Positions 1 through 7,979 are shown, counted from the first letter of the stretch. The stretch: DNA of 10,153 nt from Planctomycetes bacterium UBA1662 (GCA_002320775.1 DCKY01000200.1:1197-11349), one strand, 5' to 3'. Numbers and translations: made by a program. Notes: generated by a model from the letters alone, not told the origin.

Positions 1-357
1 GCCGAAGAGGCCGATGAAGCTGGTGACGAAGCGGCGCCTGGAGATGATGCCGAAGGTGAGGCCGCAGGTGTTGCGAACCCCCACGATGCCAGCTTTATTC
101 GAGGCGACGTGAATGAAGACAAGGTGATCGACATTTCCGATTCGGTCGCTGTAATCAGCTATCTCTTCCTTGGCGAAGCGCGTCCTTATTGCATGGACTC
201 AGCCGATGCCAACGATGATGGAAGCGTTGATATTTCAGATACACTCCGGATTCTAAGCCACCTGTTCAACGGTGGCGGCCCGTTGCCGCAGCCGTTCCCC
301 TCACGTGGTTTCGATTCGACTGTGGATGATCTCTTCTGCGACGAGGCTGCCTTCTAA
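1..357 (+). CDS. C-terminal part of a secreted dockerin-repeat protein (5' end outside window)
   Basis: The reading frame is open from the first base and stops with TAA at 355-357, so this is the last 118 residues of a longer protein. Residues 1-31 are a linker rich in Asp, Glu, Ala and Gly. Two dockerin-type calcium loops follow, each of form D-x-[DN]-x-D-x-x-[IV]-D-I-S-D. The first is at about residues 35-46 (DVNEDKVIDISD) and the second at about 72-83 (DANDDGSVDISD). Each is followed by a hydrophobic helix ending in L-F. A Cys sits before the second loop. The tail after the repeats (G-F-D-S-T-V-D-D-L-F-C) resembles the conserved ending of many planctomycete dockerin proteins. Dockerins classically bind cohesins in cellulosomes, but in planctomycetes they occur widely without known scaffolds, so the partner is unknown. 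The catalytic or structural part lies upstream and cannot be identified. An internal Met at 109 is not a credible start because it falls inside the first calcium loop. Confidence 0.85.
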   Translation, partial: AEEADEAGDEAAPGDDAEGEAAGVANPHDASFIRGDVNEDKVIDISDSVAVISYLFLGEARPYCMDSADANDDGSVDISDTLRILSHLFNGGGPLPQPFPSRGFDSTVDDLFCDEAAF

Positions 358-380
358 GACAGCTGAATCAACGGAAGACG

Positions 381-413
381 AAAAGGGCCCCGTAATTGAA
401 CGGGGCCCTTTTT
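381..413 (+). terminator. Strong intrinsic terminator after the dockerin gene
   Basis: A perfect 12-bp inverted repeat (AAAAGGGCCCCG at 381-392 and its complement at 401-412) encloses an 8-base loop. The right arm runs into a T-rich tail (TTTTTGTTTGTT, 409-420). It lies 24 bp past the stop codon. The A-run on the left arm means the minus strand also has a short T-run, but no minus-strand gene ends here. Confidence 0.93.
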
Positions 414-533
414 GTTTGTTCTCGCAATTGCGGCGAAAGATCTAAACGAACCGGCTCAGCCAAAAAGGTGCTTGTATGCCATCGTCATCTGAGTTTTTTT
501 GTTATTTGAATTTTCTCCACTCACCAGGTTCTC

Positions 534-539
534 AGCAGG
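534..539 (+). promoter_or_regulatory. Ribosome binding site deciding the phosphatase start
   Basis: AGCAGG lies five bases before the ATG at 545 and differs from AGGAGG at one position. An upstream in-frame ATG at 476 also has an AAGG-like site (465-468). The 69 bases between the two ATGs are AT-rich, including a run of eight T at 493-500, and do not show the codon bias of the rest of the gene. This favours 545. Confidence 0.45.
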
Positions 540-544
540 TATTC

Positions 545-2575
545 ATGACACCTTCCTCCGCCTTTAAGTATTTACTCTTTTCCTTCCTTGGCCACCTGGT
601 CTGTGCCGGTTGTTGTTTTGCACAGGAAAAGGACCTTCCGGTTGACAGGAAGGGCCTCGAGAAGCTTGGTGAAAAAACAGCGCTTGAGTCCGGCGTGACC
701 AACTATCTCGATTCAGCCCACCTTGAGGCTGTCGTCCGTGGGGGAGTGAAGGAGGGTCTGCGGGTCGATTTCTCGCACGTAAAGCAGCTCACGAATGGAG
801 TGAAGATCGATCCAGCCAAGATCTACGGCACTGTCCAGGCCGGGCCCTATCCGTTTGAGGGCAACGAAACGGGCTTTAAATATCGCCGCTACAGGCTCCA
901 GTCAACCATCCTCGGCGGCAAGGCCGTTCTCGATGTCGGCTCCCTGCTCGTGCCATCGAAAAACAGCGAGCGGTGGACGGACAGGGGTCAACTCGGCGTG
1001 CTCTTCACGGTCTTTCTCGAGGATAAAGGAAGGGACAGGTTTCTTGGAGCCTATAGCACGCTGGTCGCTTTCAAGAAGCAGGGTGAGCTCTATTTACGTG
1101 TTCCCGGGCTGGTTGGTGGGCCTTTTATCAACCGGGCCACGAGTGAGAGCCCGGACAGGGTCACGATTTCGTTTATCAGCGAGGAGAAGGTCAAGGCAAA
1201 GGCGATTGTCTCTGGCGGCAAAGGGGGCCAGAGGGTCTTCGAAGAAGAGAAGCCCAGCCTGGAGCATGAGCTTGTTATTACAGGTCTCAAGCCGTCTTCG
1301 ACTTATGAGTACAAAATCCAGGCGGGAGAGTACGTGACCGTCGGAGCCAGCTTCACGACGGCTCCGGAGAGAGGTGGTGAGAAGGTCCGCTTCGCATATC
1401 TTGGCGACACCCGGGCAGGCTATGGAGGAATTCTCAACAAGCATATGGGGGTCAACTACGTGACCCTGGAGAGGCTCTGCAGCATCGCCTACTCCAAGGG
1501 AGCGCAGTTCCTCGCTGTCGGCGGCGACCTGGTGAGTGGCTACACCGCGGTGCCCAGTGATTTTGACCTGCAATTGCATGCCTGGAAGCAGGCCACTCTC
1601 GGATTCTGGAACGAGAGACCGGTGTACGCGGCCATGGGTAACCATGAGGCGCTGATGCGGGTATTCAAAGATGGAAGTCAATACGGCGCTGAGGTCGACC
1701 GTTGGCCCTACTCGACGGAGAGCGCCGAGGCCGCTTTCGCGCGCTGGTTCAACCACCCCTTGAATGGTCCGGAGGTGTCCGATCCCAGGAGGCCGACCTA
1801 CAAGGAGAACGTCTACTCCTTTCAATACGGTTGCGTCAAGATGATCGTCTTCAACAACAACTACTGGATGTCGAACCAACCCATGCTCTATGGCGGCTCC
1901 CCCGAGGGCTACCTGATGGAGGATCAGCTGAGCTGGATCGGTGCCGAGCTGGAAAAAGCTGAGGCTGACCCCTCGGTCAGGTACGTTTTTCTCATGGCCC
2001 AGGAACCTGTCTTTCCCAATGGAGGGCACCTGGATGATTCCATGTGGTACCTTGGCGATAACAATATGCGCGCCGGAGTCTTCAAGGATGGGAAGCTGGT
2101 CCTTGAGAAGCTGGGGGTCGTTGAAGTTCGCAACCGCTTCCTGGCCATGGTATCGGGGAGCCGCAAGGTGGCCGCGGTCCTGGGAGCAGATGAGCACGCC
2201 TACCACAGGCTCCTGGTCACGAAGGATGTCCCTGTCGGGGTGCTCGAGAAGGACGACAAGGACAAAAACGGCAAGATCGACCTCGATAAGAAGGAAACCT
2301 GCTCTCCGTTTCCGGGCCTAAAGTTCAGCACCTGGTTCCTGGTCAATGGTGGAGGAGGCGCTCCCTACTACGCCGAGGAGGATACGCCCTGGAACAGCTA
2401 CTGGACCCGGAAGGGGGACCCCGCCGAGCGGCGCCGGGGGTTCTTTTATTCTTCGCAGGAAAACATTCTCATGATCGAGGCTTCTGCCAATAAGGTCGCG
2501 GTCGAAGTGTACAACCTGCATGGAGAGTTGATCGACAAGGTGGAAGACCTGCTCGGTTCCGCCGGGCGACGCTGA
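545..2575 (+). CDS. Secreted metallophosphoesterase, purple acid phosphatase-like
   Basis: Predicted exported phosphoesterase of 676 residues (699 if started at 476). The ATG at 545 places a hydrophobic signal peptide (K-Y-L-L-F-S-F-L-G) at the N-terminus, with likely cleavage near C-F-A/Q-E. An N-terminal region of about 170 residues is not recognised. It is followed by a fibronectin-III-like domain (about 185-270), as in purple acid phosphatases. The calcineurin-type phosphoesterase core comes next, with motifs in family order: G-D-T-R (D288), G-G-D-L-V (D328), G-N-H-E (N366, H367), M-A-Q-E-P (Q486) and A-D-E-H-A-Y-H-R (D549, H551). In the family the last two are normally V-x-x-H and G-H-x-H, so two metal-ligand His positions appear replaced, by Gln and Asp. 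An EF-hand-like loop follows the last motif (about 571-584). Expected activity is hydrolysis of phosphate mono- or diesters outside the cytoplasm. The substrate cannot be told, and reduced activity or a different metal use is possible. The gene converges on recQ. Confidence 0.85.
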   Translation: MTPSSAFKYLLFSFLGHLVCAGCCFAQEKDLPVDRKGLEKLGEKTALESGVTNYLDSAHLEAVVRGGVKEGLRVDFSHVKQLTNGVKIDPAKIYGTVQAGPYPFEGNETGFKYRRYRLQSTILGGKAVLDVGSLLVPSKNSERWTDRGQLGVLFTVFLEDKGRDRFLGAYSTLVAFKKQGELYLRVPGLVGGPFINRATSESPDRVTISFISEEKVKAKAIVSGGKGGQRVFEEEKPSLEHELVITGLKPSSTYEYKIQAGEYVTVGASFTTAPERGGEKVRFAYLGDTRAGYGGILNKHMGVNYVTLERLCSIAYSKGAQFLAVGGDLVSGYTAVPSDFDLQLHAWKQATLGFWNERPVYAAMGNHEALMRVFKDGSQYGAEVDRWPYSTESAEAAFARWFNHPLNGPEVSDPRRPTYKENVYSFQYGCVKMIVFNNNYWMSNQPMLYGGSPEGYLMEDQLSWIGAELEKAEADPSVRYVFLMAQEPVFPNGGHLDDSMWYLGDNNMRAGVFKDGKLVLEKLGVVEVRNRFLAMVSGSRKVAAVLGADEHAYHRLLVTKDVPVGVLEKDDKDKNGKIDLDKKETCSPFPGLKFSTWFLVNGGGGAPYYAEEDTPWNSYWTRKGDPAERRRGFFYSSQENILMIEASANKVAVEVYNLHGELIDKVEDLLGSAGRR

Positions 2576-2588
2576 GGCGGTGGCGAAC

Positions 2589-4007
2589 TCAGTCGAGACC
2601 GAAGTAATCCAGGATGCGGGTCCGTATGTCGTTCGATTGAACGAGCTCGAGCACATCCAGCAGCCTTCTCAGGTCCCGCTGGCGCTTCTCCTCGATTTCC
2701 GAGCGTGAAAAATCTCCATCGACTGGCCTGCGGATGAAGCGGTAGCGTTCCGCAGTGTCAGCCTGTTCTATGATCCCTCTTTTTTCCAGGCCGATGAGAC
2801 AGTACTCCGCTCGCCTGTCCCCCCTGTTGCGTCCCGTCAATTTTTCGCGCAGTTCATCCGCATCGATGGACCCGTTGGGGCTGTTGGACACCTCCAGGGC
2901 GGCCAACTCCAGGAGGTCGGCGGATGGGTTCATCCAATCGATGAAGTTCTGTTGGATTCCCAGGTCGCTTTCTTCGTAGAGAAGCAGGCATCGGGCGGGC
3001 TTTCCATCACGCCCGGCCCTGCCGATTTCCTGGTAGTAGGATTCGATCGACCCGGGGATCTGGGCGTGAACGATGTAGCGAATATCGGGCTTGTCGACCC
3101 CCATGCCGAAGGCGTTGGTCGCCAGGAGCATGAGCCCATCCTCGGGTTTCGAGGCGGAGAAGCGGTCATAGATTCTCTTCTTTTCAGGTGGAGGCAGCTT
3201 TCCGTGGTAGAGCTCGATCCGGTCGTTTCCCCTGATCGCCCTGAGTTCATCGGCCTGCTCCTCGAGAGTCTTGATCAATGAGAAATAGACGATTCCCGTG
3301 CCGCCGTCCTCAGCGAGGTTCCGAATGCGCTCGAATTTTTCAGTGTCAGACCAGACCTCCGCGGCTGCGAGGTCGAGGTTCGGCCGGTCAATTCCTTCGG
3401 CAAACAGCTTCAATTTCTTTTCATCCAGTTGAAGAACCTCCCGGATGTCTTCCCTCACCTGGCGGGTGGCGGTAGCCGTAAGGGCGATCGTCTGGGGGGA
3501 GCCCAGGATCTTTCGGAAATCGCCAATCTCGCTGTAGGCCGGCCTGAAGTCATGGCCCCATTTGGTGATGCAATGAGCCTCATCGATTGCGAGGAGCTTG
3601 ACTCCTCCGGGGATTTCTTCGAGAGCATCTCTGAATTCCTGCTTATACATTCGCTCCGGGGTGGCGTAGATCAGTTCATATTCCCCGCGCGCGAGAGCCT
3701 GGTAGCGCTCTGTTCGAGTTTTGCGGTCGAGTGTCGAGTTGATGAACTCAGCGGCAATCCCTTTTTTCTTTAAAGCGGTGACCTGGTCTTCCATCAGGGC
3801 GATCAAGGGGCTGAAGACGAGGGTCACGCCTTCTGTGTCGAGTGCCAGTGCCGGAAGCTGGAAACAGAGACTCTTACCTGAACCGGTTGGCATCACCACG
3901 AGGGCTTGATTCCCCTCCATGATGTGGCTAATGACCAGCTCTTGCAGAGGATAGAGCTCTTTGATCGAGAAGCGGCTTTCAAGTATGTGTTGAAGGTTTT
4001 TCGCCAT
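2589..4007 (-). CDS. recQ: RecQ-family ATP-dependent DNA helicase, short form without zinc motif
   Basis: A superfamily 2 3'-5' DNA helicase that would act in recombination and repair of stalled forks. From the Met at 4007 the protein has 472 residues. Visible motifs are motif 0 (Y-P-x-Q, residues 19-22), Walker A (M-P-T-G-S-G-K-S, 39-46), D-E-A-H (142-145) followed directly by the RecQ aromatic-rich loop (C-I-T-K-W-G-H-D-F-R-P, 146-156), T-A-T-A-T motif III, and motif VI (Q-E-I-G-R-A-G-R-D-G, 326-335). After the helicase core comes a winged-helix-like stretch, then a helix pair ending in I-L-D-Y-F-G at the very C-terminus. Canonical RecQ has C-R-R before a similar Y-F-G and then further zinc-binding Cys and an HRDC domain. 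Here the Cys is replaced and the protein ends. An in-frame Met at 4079 would add 24 residues unlike RecQ. Neither start has a clear Shine-Dalgarno site, and 4007 matches the usual N-terminus better. The stop is 13 bp from that of the convergent phosphatase gene. Confidence 0.92.
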   Translation of the reverse strand: MAKNLQHILESRFSIKELYPLQELVISHIMEGNQALVVMPTGSGKSLCFQLPALALDTEGVTLVFSPLIALMEDQVTALKKKGIAAEFINSTLDRKTRTERYQALARGEYELIYATPERMYKQEFRDALEEIPGGVKLLAIDEAHCITKWGHDFRPAYSEIGDFRKILGSPQTIALTATATRQVREDIREVLQLDEKKLKLFAEGIDRPNLDLAAAEVWSDTEKFERIRNLAEDGGTGIVYFSLIKTLEEQADELRAIRGNDRIELYHGKLPPPEKKRIYDRFSASKPEDGLMLLATNAFGMGVDKPDIRYIVHAQIPGSIESYYQEIGRAGRDGKPARCLLLYEESDLGIQQNFIDWMNPSADLLELAALEVSNSPNGSIDADELREKLTGRNRGDRRAEYCLIGLEKRGIIEQADTAERYRFIRRPVDGDFSRSEIEEKRQRDLRRLLDVLELVQSNDIRTRILDYFGLD

Positions 4008-4160
4008 GGATTGTGCCAATTTTACGCCTGAAAGCGACAGATGAGAGCAGTTGGCTGCATTTGTTGCAACGGGCTTCATTAAAACAGGTAAATAAGGCCT
4101 GCTTCCCGCTCAGAAGGCGCTTTTAGCCTTTGTCGACGAATCCACCACCGGTAGTATAGA

Positions 4161-4166
4161 ATTATA
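4161..4166 (-). promoter_or_regulatory. Possible -10 box for recQ
   Basis: The minus strand reads a perfect TATAAT here, inside the AT-rich middle of the divergent region between recQ and the CotH gene. No good -35 element is seen; the nearest is AAGACT at 4186-4191 with 19-bp spacing. Transcription would start near 4154, giving a leader of about 75 or 147 bases depending on the recQ start chosen. Confidence 0.35.
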
Positions 4167-4246
4167 TTGGGAAGATAATAAGCTGAGTCTTCCGGGTCTT
4201 TTGGCTGTGGTGGTGGACGGCCTCTACGTTTAAATAAATTAACTTC

Positions 4247-4250
4247 AGGA
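4247..4250 (+). promoter_or_regulatory. Ribosome binding site of the CotH gene
   Basis: AGGA lies six bases before the ATG at 4257. This ATG puts a complete signal peptide at the N-terminus, so the start is well fixed. Confidence 0.6.
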
Positions 4251-4256
4251 TTTGAA

Positions 4257-7200
4257 ATGAACCCGCTTCGATTCGGACTGCGGCCTTTCTGGCTGTTTTT
4301 CTGTGCGTTTACTTTTTTTGCAGGTGTTGATTTCGCCTCGGCCCAGGGACTTCTGATTACGGAATTCCAGGCGTTTAATGAAAGCACCCTCCAGGATGAA
4401 GACTCGGAATATACCGACTGGATCGAGATCTTTAATTCCGGAGATGCCGAGGTCAACCTGGACGGCTACTACCTGACCGATAGCGTTGAGGAATTGAACA
4501 AGTGGCAGTTTCCTGCAGTCACCATCGGGCCCGGCAGGTTCCTGATCGTATTCGCTTCGGGAAAGGACCGCAGGAGTGCCGGTTCCGAGCTGCATACGAA
4601 TTTCAGCATCGAGCGTAACGGTGGGGAAATCCTGGTTCTGATCACGCCGGATGGATCGTCCGTCGTTTCCGGGTATACCGAAATACCTGAACAGATCGAA
4701 GACGCCTCCTACGGCATGGCCACCGACTCGGTTTTTGCCGAGCCGCTCGGTGAGGGCTCATCGGCTCGCGCCCTGGTACCGCAGAACGATATCCTCGGTG
4801 ACACCTGGAGAGCCTTCGATTTTGACGACAGCGGCTGGGCCGAGGGCGCATCCGGTGTCGGCTTCGAGGGTCGTCCACCCGGCTACCAGGCCCTGATTGG
4901 AATAGATTTCCTGGAGCAGATGTACCGGGTAAATCCGACCGCCTATATTCGTTATGATTTCCAGGTCGATAACCCTGCTGAGCTTGACATGATGGTGCTC
5001 GACATGCGCTACGATGATGGGTTCTCAGCCTTCCTGAACGGCGAGCTGGTGGCCAGTGCGAATTCTCCTTCCGCGGCGGCGTTGACCTGGAACTCCGATG
5101 CGAACTCCAGCCATGCTGATCGTCTCGCGGTCGATTACGTTGAGTTTGATGTTTCCGATCACATTTCCAGTCTCCGCCAGGGTCGGAACGTGCTGGCGAT
5201 TCATGGCCTCAACACCTCGCAGACGAGCAATGATTTTCTTATCTATCCGAGGCTCCGGACCGTGGTGGTCGGCGACATCCAGGCCACTACCCTGCAGTAT
5301 TTCGATGCGCCTTCCCCGGGGGCTCCGAATAACGAGGGATTTGAGACCGTGGCGGAGAAGCCGGTGTTTTCGAGAGAGAGCGGCGCCTACACCGGGTCTC
5401 CGACAGTAGAGCTGAGTGCAGAGGCTCAGGATGCCGTCATTCGTTACACCATGGATGGTTCGGTTCCGGATGAGACCTCGACCGTTTACTCTGCGCCGAT
5501 TGTCGTCGAAGGAGCGATCGAGATCATTGCGAGGGCTTTTGAGGATGGCAAGCTTCCCAGCCCGGCCAAGCGGGAGACCTATCTGCTGCTCCATTCGAAT
5601 GTCAGCAACTTCTCCTCGAACCTGCCCGTGGTTATCGTCAATACCTTCGGCCGGCAGATTGGTGAGAGTTGGACCGAGGGCTACGCCTTGATTGTCGAGC
5701 CAGAGGAGGCTGGCAGGGTCAGGTTGACAGATGAACCCCACTATATCGGCAAGACGGCCTTCAAGCGCAGGGGGTCCAGTACCGGTGGGCGACAGAAGCT
5801 GTCATTCAGTTTTGAGGCCCGTAATTCCGAGGGAGATGACAAGGACGTGGAGATTTTCGAATTTCCGGAGGAGTCCGATTACGTCATGTACGGCCCCTAC
5901 AACTTTGACCGTGCGCTGATGAGAAACGCCCTCATGTACGAGCTCAGCAATCGCTCAGGCCGGTGGGCGGCTCGTCCGAGATTTGTCGAATGCTATCTGC
6001 ACACCAGGGCCGGGCCTATTTCTTCCGCCAGCTATTGGGGTGTCTACGTCTTCATGGAGAAGATCAAGAGAAACAGTGGGCGGGTGGATATCGCGAAGCT
6101 GACCGAGCAGGACAATGCCGAGCCGGATGTCAGCGGCGGCTTCATCATGAAGGTCGATCGCCTGGACCCGGGAGATTCCGGTCTCACTGGAGCCGGCGGC
6201 TTGACGCTCGGCTGGGTTGAGCCGAAGGAACGAGAGAAGACCAATCAGCAGGCCACCTGGTTGCGTAATTACTGCAACCGCCTGAGATCATCGCTCAATG
6301 CCAATACGATTATCGCCAATGATGGGGACTATATCGATGTCGGCTCCTGGATCGATCATCACATTCTGAATGTCTATCCCAAGAATGTAGACGCCTTCCG
6401 TCTCAGCGGCTATATGTTCAAGGATCGTGGAGGGCCGCTCCAGATGGGGCCCATCTGGGATTTTGACCGCACCATGGGCTGCGCTGATGATGGACGTGCC
6501 GCCGATCCTCGATCCTGGAATAATTCCGGGGGAGATGGCGGAACCCGGTATTTCCAATTTGGCTGGTACAGCCCGCTCTTCGGTAACCAGCCCCCCGTTG
6601 GAGACAGTGCCTGGGCGCGAGCCTACCGGGCGCGCTGGAATGAGCTGCGGCGCGGCCCCCTCGGGAATGAGGAGGTCATGACCCTTATCGATGAGTGGGG
6701 GGGGATGCTCAACGAGGCCGCCACCCGGAATTTCAATAAGTGGACCGGAGTGCGGCCGCGTTTTGGCAGTTTCCAGGGTGAGGTGAACCATCTGAAGAAC
6801 TGGTTGACGAATCGTGGAAACTGGATGGATGCCCAGTTTATCGAATCGCCGTATCTCGAGCCCGAGGGCGGACTGGTCGACTCAGGAACCCAGGTTCAAC
6901 TCCTCATCGGAGCGCCTGGCGCCACCATCTACTACACTCTTGATGGCAGTGACCCCCGCTCTGGGAACAATCCCTCGCCAACCGCGCTTCGCTACCAGGA
7001 GCCCATCACCATTACAGGGAATACAGTTGTCAGGGCCCGCGCCCGGTTTGGCCAGGGAGCCTGGAGCTCGATTACCGAGGGCACCTATGTGACCTCCATA
7101 CCGACCCTCAGCTTGACCGAGCTCATGTATCACTCTCTCGAGCCGACGCTCGCGGAGGATCCCAACGATGAGTTCTCCAAGACGAATATGGAGTTTCTTG

Positions 7201-7919
7201 AGCTGAAGAATATCGGCGATGAGGAGGTCTCCCTGGCGGGAATCAGGTTCGGCAGGGGAGTGATCTTTGATTTCGATGATGCCCTGGTCGGGACGCTTGC
7301 TCCCGGACAGGTCGTCGTGCTGGTTAATGAACCGGAGGCCTTCATTGCCCGCTATGGACAGGGGCCGACGATTATCGGTGAGTACAGGGGAAGCCTGAGT
7401 GACCGGAGCGAGACGATCCAGCTGCTGGGTCCCCTCGGGACGCCCATCTTCGAATTCGTCTACACCGAGGCCTGGCATCCGAGCACCGATGGCCAGGGGT
7501 TCTCGCTGGTTAATGTGAGCCCGGATGCTCCGGTTGACACTCTTGGTGAGGGCGCCTCCTGGCGGCCGAGCGCTGTCCTCCTGGGAACTCCCGGAACGCA
7601 TGGTGAGGAACCACAGCCGCGGGGTGGACTCCAGGCCGGCGGTGATCTCGATCAGGATGGAGGTCTGAGCATTACTGATGCCGTTGTACTTCTCCAGTTC
7701 CTCTTCCAGGCCAACGGGGTAGATCTGCCCTGCGGAGAGAACGGTCTCGAGGATGAAGGCAACCGAGCGCTGCTCGACAATGATGGCAGCGGCCTGGTGA
7801 ACATCACCGATGCCGTGAATCTTCTCAGCTTCCTCTTCCAGGGAGGCAATCCACCGGCGCTCGGACTCGAGTGCGTGCGGATTGAGGGCTGTCCGGATGC
7901 CTGCGCCGTCGAAGAATAA
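4257..7919 (+). CDS. Large secreted CotH kinase-family protein with lamin-tail, chitobiase-C-like and dockerin domains
   Basis: A 1220-residue exported protein. The signal peptide (1-29) has a long hydrophobic core and an A-S-A/Q cleavage site. Domains in order, with approximate limits: lamin-tail domain (31-150, with T-D-W-I-E-I-F-N-S-G); a jelly-roll-like beta domain (179-337, W-R-x-F-D-F-D-D-S-G-W); a chitobiase C-terminal or Fn3-associated domain (371-443, Y-T-M-D-G-S-V-P); CotH domain (455-862); a second chitobiase-C-like domain (867-947, Y-Y-T-L-D-G-S-D-P-R); a second lamin-tail domain (950-1090); and a dockerin pair (1129-1195). CotH-type motifs include R-R-G-S-S (504-508), Y-W-G-V-Y-V-F-M-E-K (593-602) and G-P-I-W-D-F-D-R-T-M-G, whose D735 and D737 are the likely metal-binding Asp residues. 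CotH proteins are atypical kinases; Bacillus CotH phosphorylates spore-coat proteins. The dockerin loops are D1130/D1132/D1134/S1138/D1141 and D1174/D1176/S1178/N1182/D1185. The role is probably at the cell surface or outside the cell; the substrate is unknown. The gene stands alone, divergent from recQ and convergent with infA. Confidence 0.93.
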   Translation: MNPLRFGLRPFWLFFCAFTFFAGVDFASAQGLLITEFQAFNESTLQDEDSEYTDWIEIFNSGDAEVNLDGYYLTDSVEELNKWQFPAVTIGPGRFLIVFASGKDRRSAGSELHTNFSIERNGGEILVLITPDGSSVVSGYTEIPEQIEDASYGMATDSVFAEPLGEGSSARALVPQNDILGDTWRAFDFDDSGWAEGASGVGFEGRPPGYQALIGIDFLEQMYRVNPTAYIRYDFQVDNPAELDMMVLDMRYDDGFSAFLNGELVASANSPSAAALTWNSDANSSHADRLAVDYVEFDVSDHISSLRQGRNVLAIHGLNTSQTSNDFLIYPRLRTVVVGDIQATTLQYFDAPSPGAPNNEGFETVAEKPVFSRESGAYTGSPTVELSAEAQDAVIRYTMDGSVPDETSTVYSAPIVVEGAIEIIARAFEDGKLPSPAKRETYLLLHSNVSNFSSNLPVVIVNTFGRQIGESWTEGYALIVEPEEAGRVRLTDEPHYIGKTAFKRRGSSTGGRQKLSFSFEARNSEGDDKDVEIFEFPEESDYVMYGPYNFDRALMRNALMYELSNRSGRWAARPRFVECYLHTRAGPISSASYWGVYVFMEKIKRNSGRVDIAKLTEQDNAEPDVSGGFIMKVDRLDPGDSGLTGAGGLTLGWVEPKEREKTNQQATWLRNYCNRLRSSLNANTIIANDGDYIDVGSWIDHHILNVYPKNVDAFRLSGYMFKDRGGPLQMGPIWDFDRTMGCADDGRAADPRSWNNSGGDGGTRYFQFGWYSPLFGNQPPVGDSAWARAYRARWNELRRGPLGNEEVMTLIDEWGGMLNEAATRNFNKWTGVRPRFGSFQGEVNHLKNWLTNRGNWMDAQFIESPYLEPEGGLVDSGTQVQLLIGAPGATIYYTLDGSDPRSGNNPSPTALRYQEPITITGNTVVRARARFGQGAWSSITEGTYVTSIPTLSLTELMYHSLEPTLAEDPNDEFSKTNMEFLELKNIGDEEVSLAGIRFGRGVIFDFDDALVGTLAPGQVVVLVNEPEAFIARYGQGPTIIGEYRGSLSDRSETIQLLGPLGTPIFEFVYTEAWHPSTDGQGFSLVNVSPDAPVDTLGEGASWRPSAVLLGTPGTHGEEPQPRGGLQAGGDLDQDGGLSITDAVVLLQFLFQANGVDLPCGENGLEDEGNRALLDNDGSGLVNITDAVNLLSFLFQGGNPPALGLECVRIEGCPDACAVEE

Positions 7920-7928
7920 GTCTCGCCT

Positions 7929-7946
7929 GATTTCAAAGGTGAAATC
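7929..7946. terminator. Stem-loop between convergent CotH and infA genes
   Basis: GATTTCA (7929-7935) and TGAAATC (7940-7946) form a 7-bp stem with a 4-base loop. It begins 9 bp after the CotH stop and lies 33 bp beyond the infA stop. There is no T-run on either strand, so it is not a canonical intrinsic terminator, but its position would suit a shared transcript end. Confidence 0.3.
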
Positions 7947-7979
7947 GCGTGATGGTTCCCATGGGCAGGCCCGCGGGCG

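Noticed and set aside
423..432. A 10-bp palindrome CGCAATTGCG after the first terminator
   Set aside because: It is short, single copy, and not placed against any recognisable promoter element.
476..544. A 23-residue N-terminal extension of the phosphatase starting at ATG 476
   Set aside because: It would put a polar, AT-rich stretch before a complete signal peptide, while the ATG at 545 has its own ribosome binding site. It cannot be fully excluded because 476 also has an AAGG-like site.
1094..2206. A 370-residue open frame on the minus strand inside the phosphatase gene
   Set aside because: It lies wholly antisense to a gene with clear motifs and a signal peptide, shows no recognisable domain, and such frames are common opposite GC-biased genes.
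2559..2580. A possible hairpin (CCGCC...GGCGG) between the convergent phosphatase and recQ stops
   Set aside because: It has only a 5-bp stem, a 12-base loop and no T-run on either strand, so it is expected by chance in GC-rich DNA.
4130..4160. A forward promoter for the CotH gene (TTGTCG and TATAGA)
   Set aside because: Spacing is 19 bp and both boxes are weak; the minus-strand TATAAT in the same AT-rich patch is a better match.
5025..5741. A 238-residue minus-strand frame inside the CotH gene, with similar ones at 6288-6791 and 6882-7601
   Set aside because: All are antisense to well-supported domains, have no start signals and no family resemblance.
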